From the NCBI RefSeq assembly GCF_900105595.1, contig NZ_LT629784.1, positions 3,162,001-3,226,000 on the forward strand: DNA of 64,000 nt, read 5' to 3'. Position 1 is the first letter of the stretch. Each line of letters opens with the position of its first letter. The position numbers and the translations under genes are program-made. The notes under the pieces were generated by a model. It did no database searches and was not told the origin of the DNA. It saw only the letters and a list, made by a program, of their open reading frames with translations. The DNA is from Stappia sp. ES.058 (GTDB taxonomy: Bacteria > Pseudomonadota > Alphaproteobacteria > Rhizobiales > Stappiaceae). Of this stretch, positions 16,324-24,905 are shown piece by piece.

Positions 16324-19300
16324 ATGGCCATGATCGACACCACGTCTCTCGCGCCTTTCGACGCGGCACATGAAACGTCGAGCCGTGCAACGAGGCCTGG
16401 AACGTGCACCGGCGAAAGCCGCCGGAAGGCCCGCCGAGCAAGCCCCGCGCGTCGGCGCGTCCTCTCCCTTCTCGCCTCGACGGCCCTGTGCGCCGCGTCG
16501 CTCATGACCTTGTCCGTCGAGACGGTACAGGCGGCGACCTATGCGGTCACAAAGGCAACGGATGACGGAAGCGGAACGGTCGCAGGGTCGCTGAGTTGGG
16601 CAATTGCGAATGCCTCGTCGGACGGCGACGTGATCGAGATCGATCCCGGCATCGCGAACATTGCCGTCACTGGAACATTGCCCGCCTTTGCGGCAAACGT
16701 CACGGTTCGGGCGAGCGCCGCGGTGGAGATCACCGGTTCGCCATTCGCGGCGTCGGGCACGTCGCTGGTCCTGTCAGGTGAATCCTCCACGAACGCACTC
16801 GCCGCCGCCCTGACGGGCGCCGTAGCCGGCGAGGACGGGAACAACGGTGCCGACGGAGCTCCGGGCGCAGAAGGCTCGGTGGGAACCGCGGGAACGACAG
16901 CGCTTTCGGGAAGCGATGCCAAACTGGAGAACACTGGCACGATCACGGGCGGAAGCGGCGGCAACGGCGGCGACGGCGGCGACGATGTAGGTGAAGGTGG
17001 CAATGGCGGAAATGGCGGCACGGGTGGCGCGGGCATTGCGGGCACGGGCCTTACCATTGCAAACAGTGGAACGATCCGCGGGGGTGACGGCGGTCACGGA
17101 GGCGAAGGTGGTGTCGCCTCTTTTTTCGGCACCCGCGGGGCCAAAGGGAGCGAAGGTGTTGGGGGGGCCGGTATCACGGGCTCAGACCTGACAATCATCA
17201 ACAGCGGCACGATTGCCGGCGGGCTCTCTGGCGACGGCGTCCGCGCCACTGCAATCGAATTCACCTCGGGCACCAACACACTGGAGCTACGATCCGGTTC
17301 AACGATCACCGGCAATGTCGTAGCGGGTGGCGGGAGCGACACACTTGTCCTGGGAGGAGATACCAGCCCTGGCGCGAGCTTCGATCTGGGCGATATCGGC
17401 ACCAAATACACCGGCTTTGAAGCCATGTCGAAGACAGGCAGCTCCACCTGGACCATGACCGGCACAGCCGGTGCCGCGCTTGGAGACCTGACGGTTTCAG
17501 GCGGCTCGCTCAACCTCGACGGGGCAACGGCGACAGCCAATCTGCTCACCGTGAATGGCGGCACGCTGATTGTCTCCGGCACCCGGATCAATGTCGTCAA
17601 CAGCATCAACCTCGGCCTGGATAGTGGCCAGAGCACTCTGACCGTGGCGAATTTGGCCCAGTTTGTGTCAGCTTCGCCCACCTATATGGCGCGAGATGGC
17701 GGCACCGCGACGCTGAACATCGGCGCAGCGGCCGGTGAAGCCGCAGCAGAAGCCGGCTTCTTCTCCTCCGGTCTGCTTGTCTTCGGAGCGGGCGACGGAA
17801 CCGTCGTGTTCAACCATACAAACAGCGCACTTTTCTTTACCAACGACATAAGCGGCAAGGGAACGATCGAGGCCCACGCCGGCACCACGATCCTGACCGG
17901 CAACAACTCCGCCTTCACCGGCTCGACAATAATGAACGGCGGCACGCTGCGTGCCGGGGGCGCGGATGCCTTTGCCGACAACACCCACTACGAGATCAAC
18001 GGCGGAACCCTCGACCTCGGCGGCCATGATCTTACGATGTCGCGGCTGTGGGGAAGCGGCGGCACGCTGACCAGCACCGGCTCTGAAGCGGACCTGATCC
18101 TGGGTCAGGACGACGTTACCCGCTTTTCCGGCGAAGTCTCCGGCTTGCGCAACCTTACGAAAACGGGCTTTGGAACCGTGTTTCTGCGCGGCAACACAGC
18201 CGTTTCCGGCACGATCGGCGTCGACGAGGGCGTTCTCAGCTTCGGCGGCGGCAAGACCATAACGAGCGGGCGTGGGGCAGCTACCGCGGCCGGCACAAGG
18301 GATGCCGAATTCGAGATTTCCGGTGCAGGAACGCTGTGGACCATCGGCTCGGACCTGCGGCTCGGCGACACCGGCGGCAGCGGAAACGGCAACCTGTGGA
18401 TCTGGGACAAGGCCGTGGTCAGCGCCGCGAGCCTGCACATGGGCGATGGCGGCAAGGCCCAAGCCGAGGTCACGGATGCGGGATCCGTTCTGACCGTGAC
18501 CGGCCCCGCCGAGATCGGCGTTTCCTCTGGCGGGAGCGCTGCCATGGTGCTGTCCAACGGTGGACGTCTCGTCGTCGGCGGTGGAACCGGAACGGTGAAC
18601 CTTGCCGCAGGCGCAGGCGCCTCCGGTATGCTGGTGATCGGCGCAGAGACCGGCCAGACACCGGTTTCCGCCGGAACGCTCGAGGCGCAGACGGTTGCTT
18701 TCGGCGCAGGCGATGGCAGCATCGTCTTCAATCACATGAACACGGCCTATGACTTCAAAGCCGACGTGACCGGCGACGGCACCCTCGCCTTCCGAAACGG
18801 CGAGACGCTGCTCTCGGGTGACTATTCCGGCTTCACCGGCTCGGCCGAGATCTACCGCACCGGCGCGGCACGGCTGCAGTCGAACTTCGCCGGCGACGTC
18901 GGCCTGCACTCGGGAACCGTCTACACGCTCGACACCACGCTTGCCGGCAGCTTCACCGTCAATGACGGCGCCGTGCTCAAGGGGCAAGGCACGATCGGCG
19001 GTCTTTCGCTCGCCTCGGGCGGAACGCTTGCGCCCGGCAACTCGATCGGGACCATCAATGTGGCCGGCGACCTCTCCTTCGGTCCGGGAAGCATCTATGA
19101 GGTGGAGGTGGACGACACCGGCGGAAGCGACCTGACGACGGCGACTGGACGCATCGACCTGACCGGCGGAACGGTCAATGTTTCGCTGCTAAGCGGGGCC
19201 ACACCGCCCCTTTCTCCGTCGACCAGCTACACGATCCTCACCGGCACAGGCGGCGTCTTCGGATCTTTCGACAGCGTCACGGAAAGCTTCGCCTTCCTCG

Positions 19301-20469
19301 ATGCAGCCCTTGTTTATCAACCGAATGCGGTGGTGCTGGAACTGACCCGCAACAGCACGGACTTCGCGTCGCAGGCACGGACCGCCAACCAGCTGGCCGT
19401 CGCCACGAGCCTCGACAATCCCGCGCTCTCGGCATCGCTTTTCGGCGCACTGATCGGCCTCGACGCCCCCTCGGCCCGGGCCGCCTATGACAGCCTTTCC
19501 GGCGAGATCCATGCCTCCCTGCCGGCGATGTTCGTCACCGAAAGCGCCCGTCTGCGCGAAACGGTGGCCCGCCGAATCGCCAGGGGATTCGCCGGACTCG
19601 CCCGCGAAGCGGTTCCCTCGACCGAGCAGAAGCCACTCACGAACCTGCAGATCTGGGGCCAGGTCCAGGGCACCTACGCGACGTTCAACGGTAACGGCAA
19701 TGCTGCCCGGCTTTCGAGCGGCAGCGGCGGCGGGCTCTTCGGTCTGGAATCCAGCCCGACGCAGGATGTCAGGCTCGGCCTTCTGGCCGGCTTCGGCCGG
19801 TCGACGGCAAGCGTCGACAAACGCGGGTCGAGCGCAACGGCGGACAGCTTCACGCTTGGCGCCTATGGCACGGTTCGCTCCGGCGCGCTCCGCCTCCAGG
19901 CCGGCGCCTCCCAAAGCTGGCATCAGGTATCGACCAGCCGTCACGTCGCCTTCGGCGGCATCGACGAAACCGTCACCGCCGACTACGGGTCGCGCACGGC
20001 CCAGGCTTTCGCCGACCTCTCCTACCGTTTCGATACGCCCTGGCTCGGGCTTGAACCCTTCGCCGGCCTTGCGATGGTTCACCACCACGCCGGCGCCGTC
20101 GAGGAGACCGGATCGGTCGACGTGGCGCTTTCCGGCAAGGCATCGAGCCAGATCTTCGGCTCAAGCAACCTCGGCATGCGCCTGTCGAAGACCCTGTCGA
20201 TGCGCAATGGCATGACCACCGAACTGACCGGCAGTCTCGGTTGGCAACATGCCATCGGGAGCGTGACGGCCGACCGTCGCCTTGCCATTGCGGGCCTGGA
20301 CGGTTTCTCCGTCCAGGGAGCGCCCATCGACCGCGACAGCGCGCTGGTGCAGGCAGGTGTTCGCTTCAACGTCAGCGACCTTGCAAACATCGGCCTGTCC
20401 TATCAGGGACGCATCGGGCGCAACACCATGGAACAAGGCGCCAACGCGAGGCTGCAAATCCGCTTCTAG
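16324..20469 (+). CDS. Autotransporter (type Va secretion) with Gly-rich segment and duplicated passenger module
   Basis: Large surface protein, 1381 residues from ATG 16324 (GAGGGGAAAACC upstream). It has an extended charged signal region with an RRKARR...RRR stretch, a hydrophobic core and cleavage near VQA. Residues ~169-293 are Gly-rich, with runs such as GGSGGNGGDGGDD and GGNGGNGGTGGAG. A beta-helix-type passenger follows, with many SGTITGG- and NGGTL-like turns. A module beginning FGAGDGTVVFNHTNSA recurs as FGAGDGSIVFNHMNTA about 306 residues later. A linker (SGEIHASLPAMFVTESARLR) leads to a ~280-residue C-terminal autotransporter beta-barrel ending LQIRF with the required terminal Phe. 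Likely an adhesin or surface structural protein. No protease triad is evident. Confidence 0.92.
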   Translation: MAMIDTTSLAPFDAAHETSSRATRPGTCTGESRRKARRASPARRRVLSLLASTALCAASLMTLSVETVQAATYAVTKATDDGSGTVAGSLSWAIANASSDGDVIEIDPGIANIAVTGTLPAFAANVTVRASAAVEITGSPFAASGTSLVLSGESSTNALAAALTGAVAGEDGNNGADGAPGAEGSVGTAGTTALSGSDAKLENTGTITGGSGGNGGDGGDDVGEGGNGGNGGTGGAGIAGTGLTIANSGTIRGGDGGHGGEGGVASFFGTRGAKGSEGVGGAGITGSDLTIINSGTIAGGLSGDGVRATAIEFTSGTNTLELRSGSTITGNVVAGGGSDTLVLGGDTSPGASFDLGDIGTKYTGFEAMSKTGSSTWTMTGTAGAALGDLTVSGGSLNLDGATATANLLTVNGGTLIVSGTRINVVNSINLGLDSGQSTLTVANLAQFVSASPTYMARDGGTATLNIGAAAGEAAAEAGFFSSGLLVFGAGDGTVVFNHTNSALFFTNDISGKGTIEAHAGTTILTGNNSAFTGSTIMNGGTLRAGGADAFADNTHYEINGGTLDLGGHDLTMSRLWGSGGTLTSTGSEADLILGQDDVTRFSGEVSGLRNLTKTGFGTVFLRGNTAVSGTIGVDEGVLSFGGGKTITSGRGAATAAGTRDAEFEISGAGTLWTIGSDLRLGDTGGSGNGNLWIWDKAVVSAASLHMGDGGKAQAEVTDAGSVLTVTGPAEIGVSSGGSAAMVLSNGGRLVVGGGTGTVNLAAGAGASGMLVIGAETGQTPVSAGTLEAQTVAFGAGDGSIVFNHMNTAYDFKADVTGDGTLAFRNGETLLSGDYSGFTGSAEIYRTGAARLQSNFAGDVGLHSGTVYTLDTTLAGSFTVNDGAVLKGQGTIGGLSLASGGTLAPGNSIGTINVAGDLSFGPGSIYEVEVDDTGGSDLTTATGRIDLTGGTVNVSLLSGATPPLSPSTSYTILTGTGGVFGSFDSVTESFAFLDAALVYQPNAVVLELTRNSTDFASQARTANQLAVATSLDNPALSASLFGALIGLDAPSARAAYDSLSGEIHASLPAMFVTESARLRETVARRIARGFAGLAREAVPSTEQKPLTNLQIWGQVQGTYATFNGNGNAARLSSGSGGGLFGLESSPTQDVRLGLLAGFGRSTASVDKRGSSATADSFTLGAYGTVRSGALRLQAGASQSWHQVSTSRHVAFGGIDETVTADYGSRTAQAFADLSYRFDTPWLGLEPFAGLAMVHHHAGAVEETGSVDVALSGKASSQIFGSSNLGMRLSKTLSMRNGMTTELTGSLGWQHAIGSVTADRRLAIAGLDGFSVQGAPIDRDSALVQAGVRFNVSDLANIGLSYQGRIGRNTMEQGANARLQIRF
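17782..18846 (+). repeat. Two copies of a ~50-residue passenger module in the autotransporter
   Basis: Copy 1 is at about 17782-17928 and copy 2 at about 18700-18846. Shared residues include FGAGDG, VFNH, a D-x-x-GxGT turn and a final FTGS. The divergence suggests an old internal duplication, typical of beta-helix passengers. Confidence 0.65.
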
Positions 20470-20627
20470 GTCCGCGATCTGCGCTCCAGGGACGGTGATC
20501 TTCCGACTTCACCGCCTGAACAGGCACCGGTTCTTCCTTCCGCGAGACGCGCCGCTTGTCCCGCGGAAAGGGAGGGCGTCGACACAACAAGACCCCGTTC
20601 GTCGCCGGGATCGGTGATCGGCGACGC

Positions 20628-21569
20628 TCAGGTGTTTCCGCTTGGCATCTGAATCTCGAAAATTTCGTCCATCAGCCATTTTCGGAACACGTCCACATAG
20701 GACGTGGCGACAATATCTTTGGCGCACACGAACTTGTAGGACAGCGGCGGCCGGATATAGCTTTCGGAAATCACGGAGATCCGCCCCGCCTCCACGTCCT
20801 GGTCGATCAGGGAGCGATCCGCGAGCGCGATCCCCTGACCTGAGCGGACAACCTCGATGATCGTGTGCTGATCGTCGAAAACGAGATTGGGGTGATCGCC
20901 GCCGGTCTCGATATCTTCCTGGCCGAGCCAGCTTTCCCAGTCCTTCAGGTCGCGATAGTTCAAACGGGTGATATCGGGGCGCCGCAGCAAATCCATCGGG
21001 TTCTCGACGCTCCTGATGAGATCCTCGCTACAGACGGGAACGAGCTTTTCCCTGAGCAGTTCGAACGAATGCGTGCCGGCGGGCGCTTCCTCGCAGTATT
21101 CTATGAAAACGTCATTGGGTCCGGGCGAAGATGCGTTCGACCGGACATTGTTCAGATGCAGCTGCAGTCCCGGGTTTTCGTTCATGAAATCCGAAATGCG
21201 CGGAGCAATCACCTTCAGGGCGAAGAATGGCCCCGCACTGACGTTGAGGGTCTTTGTGTCGCGGATCCTTCGGATGAGCGACAGTGTCTCGCTGATCTCG
21301 TCGAGAGCGCGTTTGCAGGTTTCCTTCAGCAGGATCCCCTGAGGGGTCAGCGACACTGCCGTCTTGCCGCGCACGAACACGCGAACGCCGAGCTTTTCTT
21401 CAAGCAGCTTGATCTGATGGCTGACCGCGCCCTGGCTTACGGACAATTCGTCGGCGGCCTTCGTGAAGCTCAGATGATGAGCAACCGCTTCAAAAGCACG
21501 TATCGCCTTCAGGCTCGGGATGCGCTTCCGATCGGACCTGCGATGCTCAAGATCATTATTTTTTTTCAT
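20628..21569 (-). CDS. LysR-family transcriptional regulator (GcvA-like)
   Basis: Probable controller of the divergent ornithine-type operon. It has 313 residues from ATG 21569; a TTG at 21578 would add three. The N-terminal helix-turn-helix (PSLKAIRAFEAVAHHLSFTK, then LSVSQGAVSHQIKLLEEKLG) has the wording typical of the GcvA subgroup. The effector-binding domain fills the rest, with SGQGIALADRSLI near the end. The gene is transcribed away from the binding-protein gene across a 173-base AT-rich gap. Only a poor Shine-Dalgarno is visible. Confidence 0.9.
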   Translation of the reverse strand: MKKNNDLEHRRSDRKRIPSLKAIRAFEAVAHHLSFTKAADELSVSQGAVSHQIKLLEEKLGVRVFVRGKTAVSLTPQGILLKETCKRALDEISETLSLIRRIRDTKTLNVSAGPFFALKVIAPRISDFMNENPGLQLHLNNVRSNASSPGPNDVFIEYCEEAPAGTHSFELLREKLVPVCSEDLIRSVENPMDLLRRPDITRLNYRDLKDWESWLGQEDIETGGDHPNLVFDDQHTIIEVVRSGQGIALADRSLIDQDVEAGRISVISESYIRPPLSYKFVCAKDIVATSYVDVFRKWLMDEIFEIQMPSGNT

Positions 21570-21742
21570 ATCATTCAATAATTCTTTTGCATTGTTTGAT
21601 CAATCAACACGGGGATATTTTTGAAAAAAATGCAGATCCAGGCAGCTGAGTAAAATAAAAAAATTATTCAGTACGGATGCAAACGAAGCGGGCAATAACG
21701 GGCCAGCCTTACCCAGGCAGCCAATGGTGGAGGAATGCAAAT
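21570..21742. promoter_or_regulatory. Divergent control region of the LysR gene and the ornithine-type operon
   Basis: AT-rich gap. TTGATCAA at 21596-21603 is a perfect 8-bp palindrome inside the larger, imperfect dyad TGTTTGATCAATCAACA. It is a possible regulator site close to the LysR start. A GGTGGAGGAATG Shine-Dalgarno stands before the binding-protein gene. I could not find a convincing -35/-10 pair. Confidence 0.35.
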
Positions 21743-22537
21743 ATGAAATCGCTCTTCAAAATCTCGGCACTCACGATCGCGATGATAATGTCGGGTCTGG
21801 CATCGGCGTCGGCCGAAACCCTGAGGGTTGGAACCGAAGGCGCCTATGCTCCGTTCAACTATGTTTCCCAAGATGGTGCGATCGAAGGATTCGACGTGGA
21901 CATCGGCAACGCCATTTGCGCGGTGATGAAGGTCGAGTGCGAGTGGAGCGTGCATGACTGGGGCGGCATCATTCCGGCCCTGAACGCCAACAAGTTCGAC
22001 TTCATGGTGGCGTCGATGGCCATCACGCCGACACGCCAGGCGGCGGTGAATTTCACTGATCCCTATTACTTCAACGCCATGCGGTTCGTGAAGCTGAAGG
22101 AAGTCGATCTCGACGATGCGAAGCCCGAAACGCTCAAGGGGCTGACCATCGGGGCACAGCAGGGCGCGGTGTCCGCCAAGGTCCTGGACGACTGGTTCCC
22201 GGACAGCGACATCAAGCTCTTCCCCAAGCTCGGCGAAGCCCTGATGGACCTGGATAGCGGCCGCATCGATCTGGTGCTCGCGAGCCAGTTCGCCATCGGC
22301 GACTGGATGAAAGACGGCGTGGATTGCTGTGAATTCGTCGGCGAGAGCTTCCTGATGGATGGCACGGTCGGTGCCGGCATCGCCTTCCGCAAGGCGGATA
22401 CCGACCTCCAGGCCCGCGTGAACGACGCGCTGCGCACGATCATCGACAACGGCACCTATGAAGAGATCCGGAAAAGCTATTTCGAGTTCGATGTCATGAG
22501 CAAGCCGGGCTATGTGAGCGAACTGTTCAACAAGTAA
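21743..22537 (+). CDS. ABC transporter periplasmic binding protein, basic/polar amino acid type
   Basis: Secreted amino-acid-binding protein of the ArgT/HisJ class, 264 residues. A signal peptide of about 24 residues ends ASA. The mature protein opens ETLRVGTEGAYAPFNY and continues with GFDVDIGNAIC, the two strongest family signatures. MAITPTRQAAVNFTDPYY supplies ligand-contact residues. The ATG at 21743 is chosen for its GGAGGAATGC Shine-Dalgarno and because the signal peptide begins there. It leads an operon with two permeases, an ATPase, a peptidase, ornithine cyclodeaminase and a racemase, so ornithine, arginine, lysine or a derivative is the probable ligand. Confidence 0.92.
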   Translation: MKSLFKISALTIAMIMSGLASASAETLRVGTEGAYAPFNYVSQDGAIEGFDVDIGNAICAVMKVECEWSVHDWGGIIPALNANKFDFMVASMAITPTRQAAVNFTDPYYFNAMRFVKLKEVDLDDAKPETLKGLTIGAQQGAVSAKVLDDWFPDSDIKLFPKLGEALMDLDSGRIDLVLASQFAIGDWMKDGVDCCEFVGESFLMDGTVGAGIAFRKADTDLQARVNDALRTIIDNGTYEEIRKSYFEFDVMSKPGYVSELFNK

Positions 22538-22544
22538 GCCGCAT

Positions 22545-22612
22545 GCGCCCGCGCCCCTCGGGCGCAGGTCATCAAGGGCAGGCCGGTCGCCTTCATGCAG
22601 GACCGGTCTGCC
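22545..22612 (+). promoter_or_regulatory. Two hairpins between binding-protein and permease genes
   Basis: The first stem is GCGCCCG / CGGGCGC with a 7-base loop (22545-22565). The second is GGCAGGCCGGTC / GACCGGTCTGCC, twelve pairs with one mismatch and a 12-base loop (22577-22612). Neither is followed by a T run. Such intercistronic structures commonly protect the upstream message and lower expression of the permeases. Confidence 0.55.
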
Positions 22613-22671
22613 GACATTCCGTCAGCAAAAGGGCATAGCGGACTCCGTGTGTTTGCCTGACAGAGGACGAC

Positions 22672-23397
22672 ATGACCTGGTTGAACTCACTTTCCTATGG
22701 AAGCGGCGGCTGGGGCGATGAACTGCTGCATGGTCTGGGAGTAACACTCGCCCTTGCCATCGCAACCTTCCCCTTTGCCGTGGTCCTGTCGTTCCTCATC
22801 CACTGGGCCAAGGTGTCGCGTTTCAAGGCCCTCAGACTGTTCGGTCGCGCCTATACGACCGTGTTCAAGAGCCTGCCGGAAATCCTGACGCTTCTGATCC
22901 TCTACTATCAGTCGCAAGCCATCGTTTCCTGGGTGGTCGAGGCCATTGCGCCAGGATCCCACCTTTCCATCAGCCCCTTCGTGGCCGGCATGATGTCTCT
23001 GGCCTTCGTGATCAGCGCCTATGGCAGCGAAGTGGTGCGCGGCGCGCTCAATGCGGTCGGAAAGGGGCAGTTCGAGGCGGCAAGCTCGCTCGGTCTTTCA
23101 CCGGTCCATGCCTTTTTCAAGGTGATCCTGCCGCAGCTCTGGCGCCATGCCATCCCCGGGTTCGGCAACCTCTGGGTCATCCTGCTCAAGGACACGTCGC
23201 TGGTTTCCGTCATCACCTTGTTCGAACTGACCCATGTGGCCTCGATGGCGATCAACACCACCCGCCAGCCCTTCCTGTTCTTCGGTCTTATCGCGATCAT
23301 CTATGTCCTGCTGGTGACCTTCTCGACCAGGGCCCAGAAACAGCTCGAGAAGCGCGTCTCCAGAGGCTTCACGCGCGAGGAGAACGGCGATGTTTGA
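22672..23397 (+). CDS. ABC transporter permease, polar amino acid type (HisQ/HisM)
   Basis: Inner-membrane channel subunit, 241 residues with about five hydrophobic helices. The ATPase-contact (EAA) loop is visible as FEAASSLGLSPVHAFFKVIL followed by PQLWRHAIPG. It begins 134 bases after the binding-protein gene and overlaps the second permease by eight bases, which implies coupled translation. The two permeases would form the heterodimeric channel. Confidence 0.92.
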   Translation: MTWLNSLSYGSGGWGDELLHGLGVTLALAIATFPFAVVLSFLIHWAKVSRFKALRLFGRAYTTVFKSLPEILTLLILYYQSQAIVSWVVEAIAPGSHLSISPFVAGMMSLAFVISAYGSEVVRGALNAVGKGQFEAASSLGLSPVHAFFKVILPQLWRHAIPGFGNLWVILLKDTSLVSVITLFELTHVASMAINTTRQPFLFFGLIAIIYVLLVTFSTRAQKQLEKRVSRGFTREENGDV

Positions 23398-24064
23398 TCT
23401 CTATTTCGGAGAGCTGCCGCGCTGGACCGACGGTCTGATCCTGACCACCGTGATGAGCACGCTGTCGGTCGTGATCGGGTTCTTCGTGGCCCTGCCCATT
23501 GCGCTCGCCCGCTCCAGGTCGAAGGGCATCACCGGCTGGCTGGCACTGGGATATGTGAACATTTTCCGCGGCGTCCCGCTGCTGGTGCTGATGTTCCTGA
23601 TCTACTACGGATCCGGCCAGTTCAGCCGTGAACTGCGCGCGGCCGGACTGTGGTGGTTCTTCCGCGACGCCTATTACTGCGGCCTGCTTGCACTGGTGCT
23701 GAACACCGCCGCCTATCAGGCGGAGATCATCCGGGGCAGCCTCGACACCATCGCGACCTCGGTTCGCGAGACCAATGAAGCATTGAACCTGACGCGCTGG
23801 ACCAGCTTTCGCCGGGTGCTTCTGCCGATCGCCTTCGCCAAGGCGCTGCCGCCGCTCGGCAACGAATACATTCTGATGGTCAAGGCGACGTCGCTGCTGG
23901 CGATCATCACCGTCTTCGACCTCATGGGACAGGCGCGGATGATCTTTTCCGAGACCTTCAATCTGGGCGTCTACTACATCGCCGCCGCGCACTATCTGGT
24001 CCTGGTTCTGCTCATCGAGTGGCTGCTGCGCCGGGTCGAAGCCAGAATCAAGTGGATGGCCTGA
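23390..24064 (+). CDS. ABC transporter permease, polar amino acid type (second subunit)
   Basis: Partner channel subunit, 224 residues, again with about five helices. [16 protein letters not shown] near residues 60-75 is typical of HisM/GlnP-like permeases. The EAA loop reads [20 protein letters not shown]. Its ATG lies inside the end of the first permease gene. The ATPase gene follows after 38 bases. Confidence 0.92.
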   Translation: MFDLYFGELPRWTDGLILTTVMSTLSVVIGFFVALPIALARSRSKGITGWLALGYVNIFRGVPLLVLMFLIYYGSGQFSRELRAAGLWWFFRDAYYCGLLALVLNTAAYQAEIIRGSLDTIATSVRETNEALNLTRWTSFRRVLLPIAFAKALPPLGNEYILMVKATSLLAIITVFDLMGQARMIFSETFNLGVYYIAAAHYLVLVLLIEWLLRRVEARIKWMA

Positions 24065-24102
24065 CGGGCCTGGCCCCGGGCCGACCAACAAGGAGATCGG
24101 GC

Positions 24103-24846
24103 ATGGTTGCCGATACCGCCATCAAATTCGAGAACATGAACAAGTATTTCGCTGCGTTCCATGTTCTGAAGGACATAAACCTGACCATTGCCAAGGGCGA
24201 GCGCATCGTGGTCTGCGGTCCGTCGGGATCGGGCAAGTCAACCCTCATCCGCTGTGTCAATGCACTGGAGAAATACCAGTCCGGCCATCTCTATGTGGAC
24301 GGGATCGAGCTCGATGAAACGCCCGGCACGATCCGGAAGGTCCGAAATCACGTCGGCATGTGCTTTCAGCATTTCAATCTGTTTCCGCATCTCACAGCGC
24401 TCGAAAACTGCACGCTGTCGCCGATCTTCACGCATCGGATCCCGAAGGCCGAAGCGGAAAAACAGGCCATGGACTACCTGGCCAAGGTGCGCATGGAGGG
24501 ATTCGCGGATAAATACCCGTCCCAATTGTCGGGCGGACAGCAGCAACGCGTGGCGATCGCCCGCTCGCTGTGCATGAAGCCCGACATCATGCTGTTCGAC
24601 GAACCGACCTCCGCCCTTGATCCCGAGAGTATCTCGGAGGTTCTGGACGTGATGGTCGATCTGGCCGGCGGCGGGATGACCATGATGTGCGTCACCCACG
24701 AGATGGGTTTCGCGCGCAAGGTCGCCGACCGGGTCGTGTTCATGGATGCGGGCGAGATCGTCGAGGTCAACGACCCCGAGGGCTTCTTCGCCAATCCGCA
24801 GGAAGAGCGCTCTGCCAAGTTCCTGAAACAGATCATCAATCACTGA
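24103..24846 (+). CDS. ABC transporter ATP-binding protein, polar amino acid type
   Basis: Cytosolic motor of the importer, 247 residues. All nucleotide-binding elements are intact: Walker [11 protein letters not shown]-loop [12 protein letters not shown], signature [15 protein letters not shown], Walker [13 protein letters not shown] and the switch histidine in [15 protein letters not shown]. The ATG at 24103 follows AAGGAGATCGGGC. A longer frame to 24019 has no start signal and would overlap the permease. Confidence 0.95.
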   Translation: MVADTAIKFENMNKYFAAFHVLKDINLTIAKGERIVVCGPSGSGKSTLIRCVNALEKYQSGHLYVDGIELDETPGTIRKVRNHVGMCFQHFNLFPHLTALENCTLSPIFTHRIPKAEAEKQAMDYLAKVRMEGFADKYPSQLSGGQQQRVAIARSLCMKPDIMLFDEPTSALDPESISEVLDVMVDLAGGGMTMMCVTHEMGFARKVADRVVFMDAGEIVEVNDPEGFFANPQEERSAKFLKQIINH

Positions 24847-24905
24847 TCACAGAGGTCGCCCCCAGCATTTCGGGGGCCATACGCCAGAAAAACGAGAGGC
24901 AAGGC

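Noticed and set aside
16920..17110. Repetitive GGC-rich DNA that could look like a CRISPR or simple-sequence array
   Set aside because: It is codon-level Gly repetition inside the autotransporter frame; there are no spacers or constant direct repeats.
20538..20568. TTCCGCG/CGCGGAA hairpin after the autotransporter as terminator
   Set aside because: The loop is 17 bases and there is no T run, so the structure is too weak to call.
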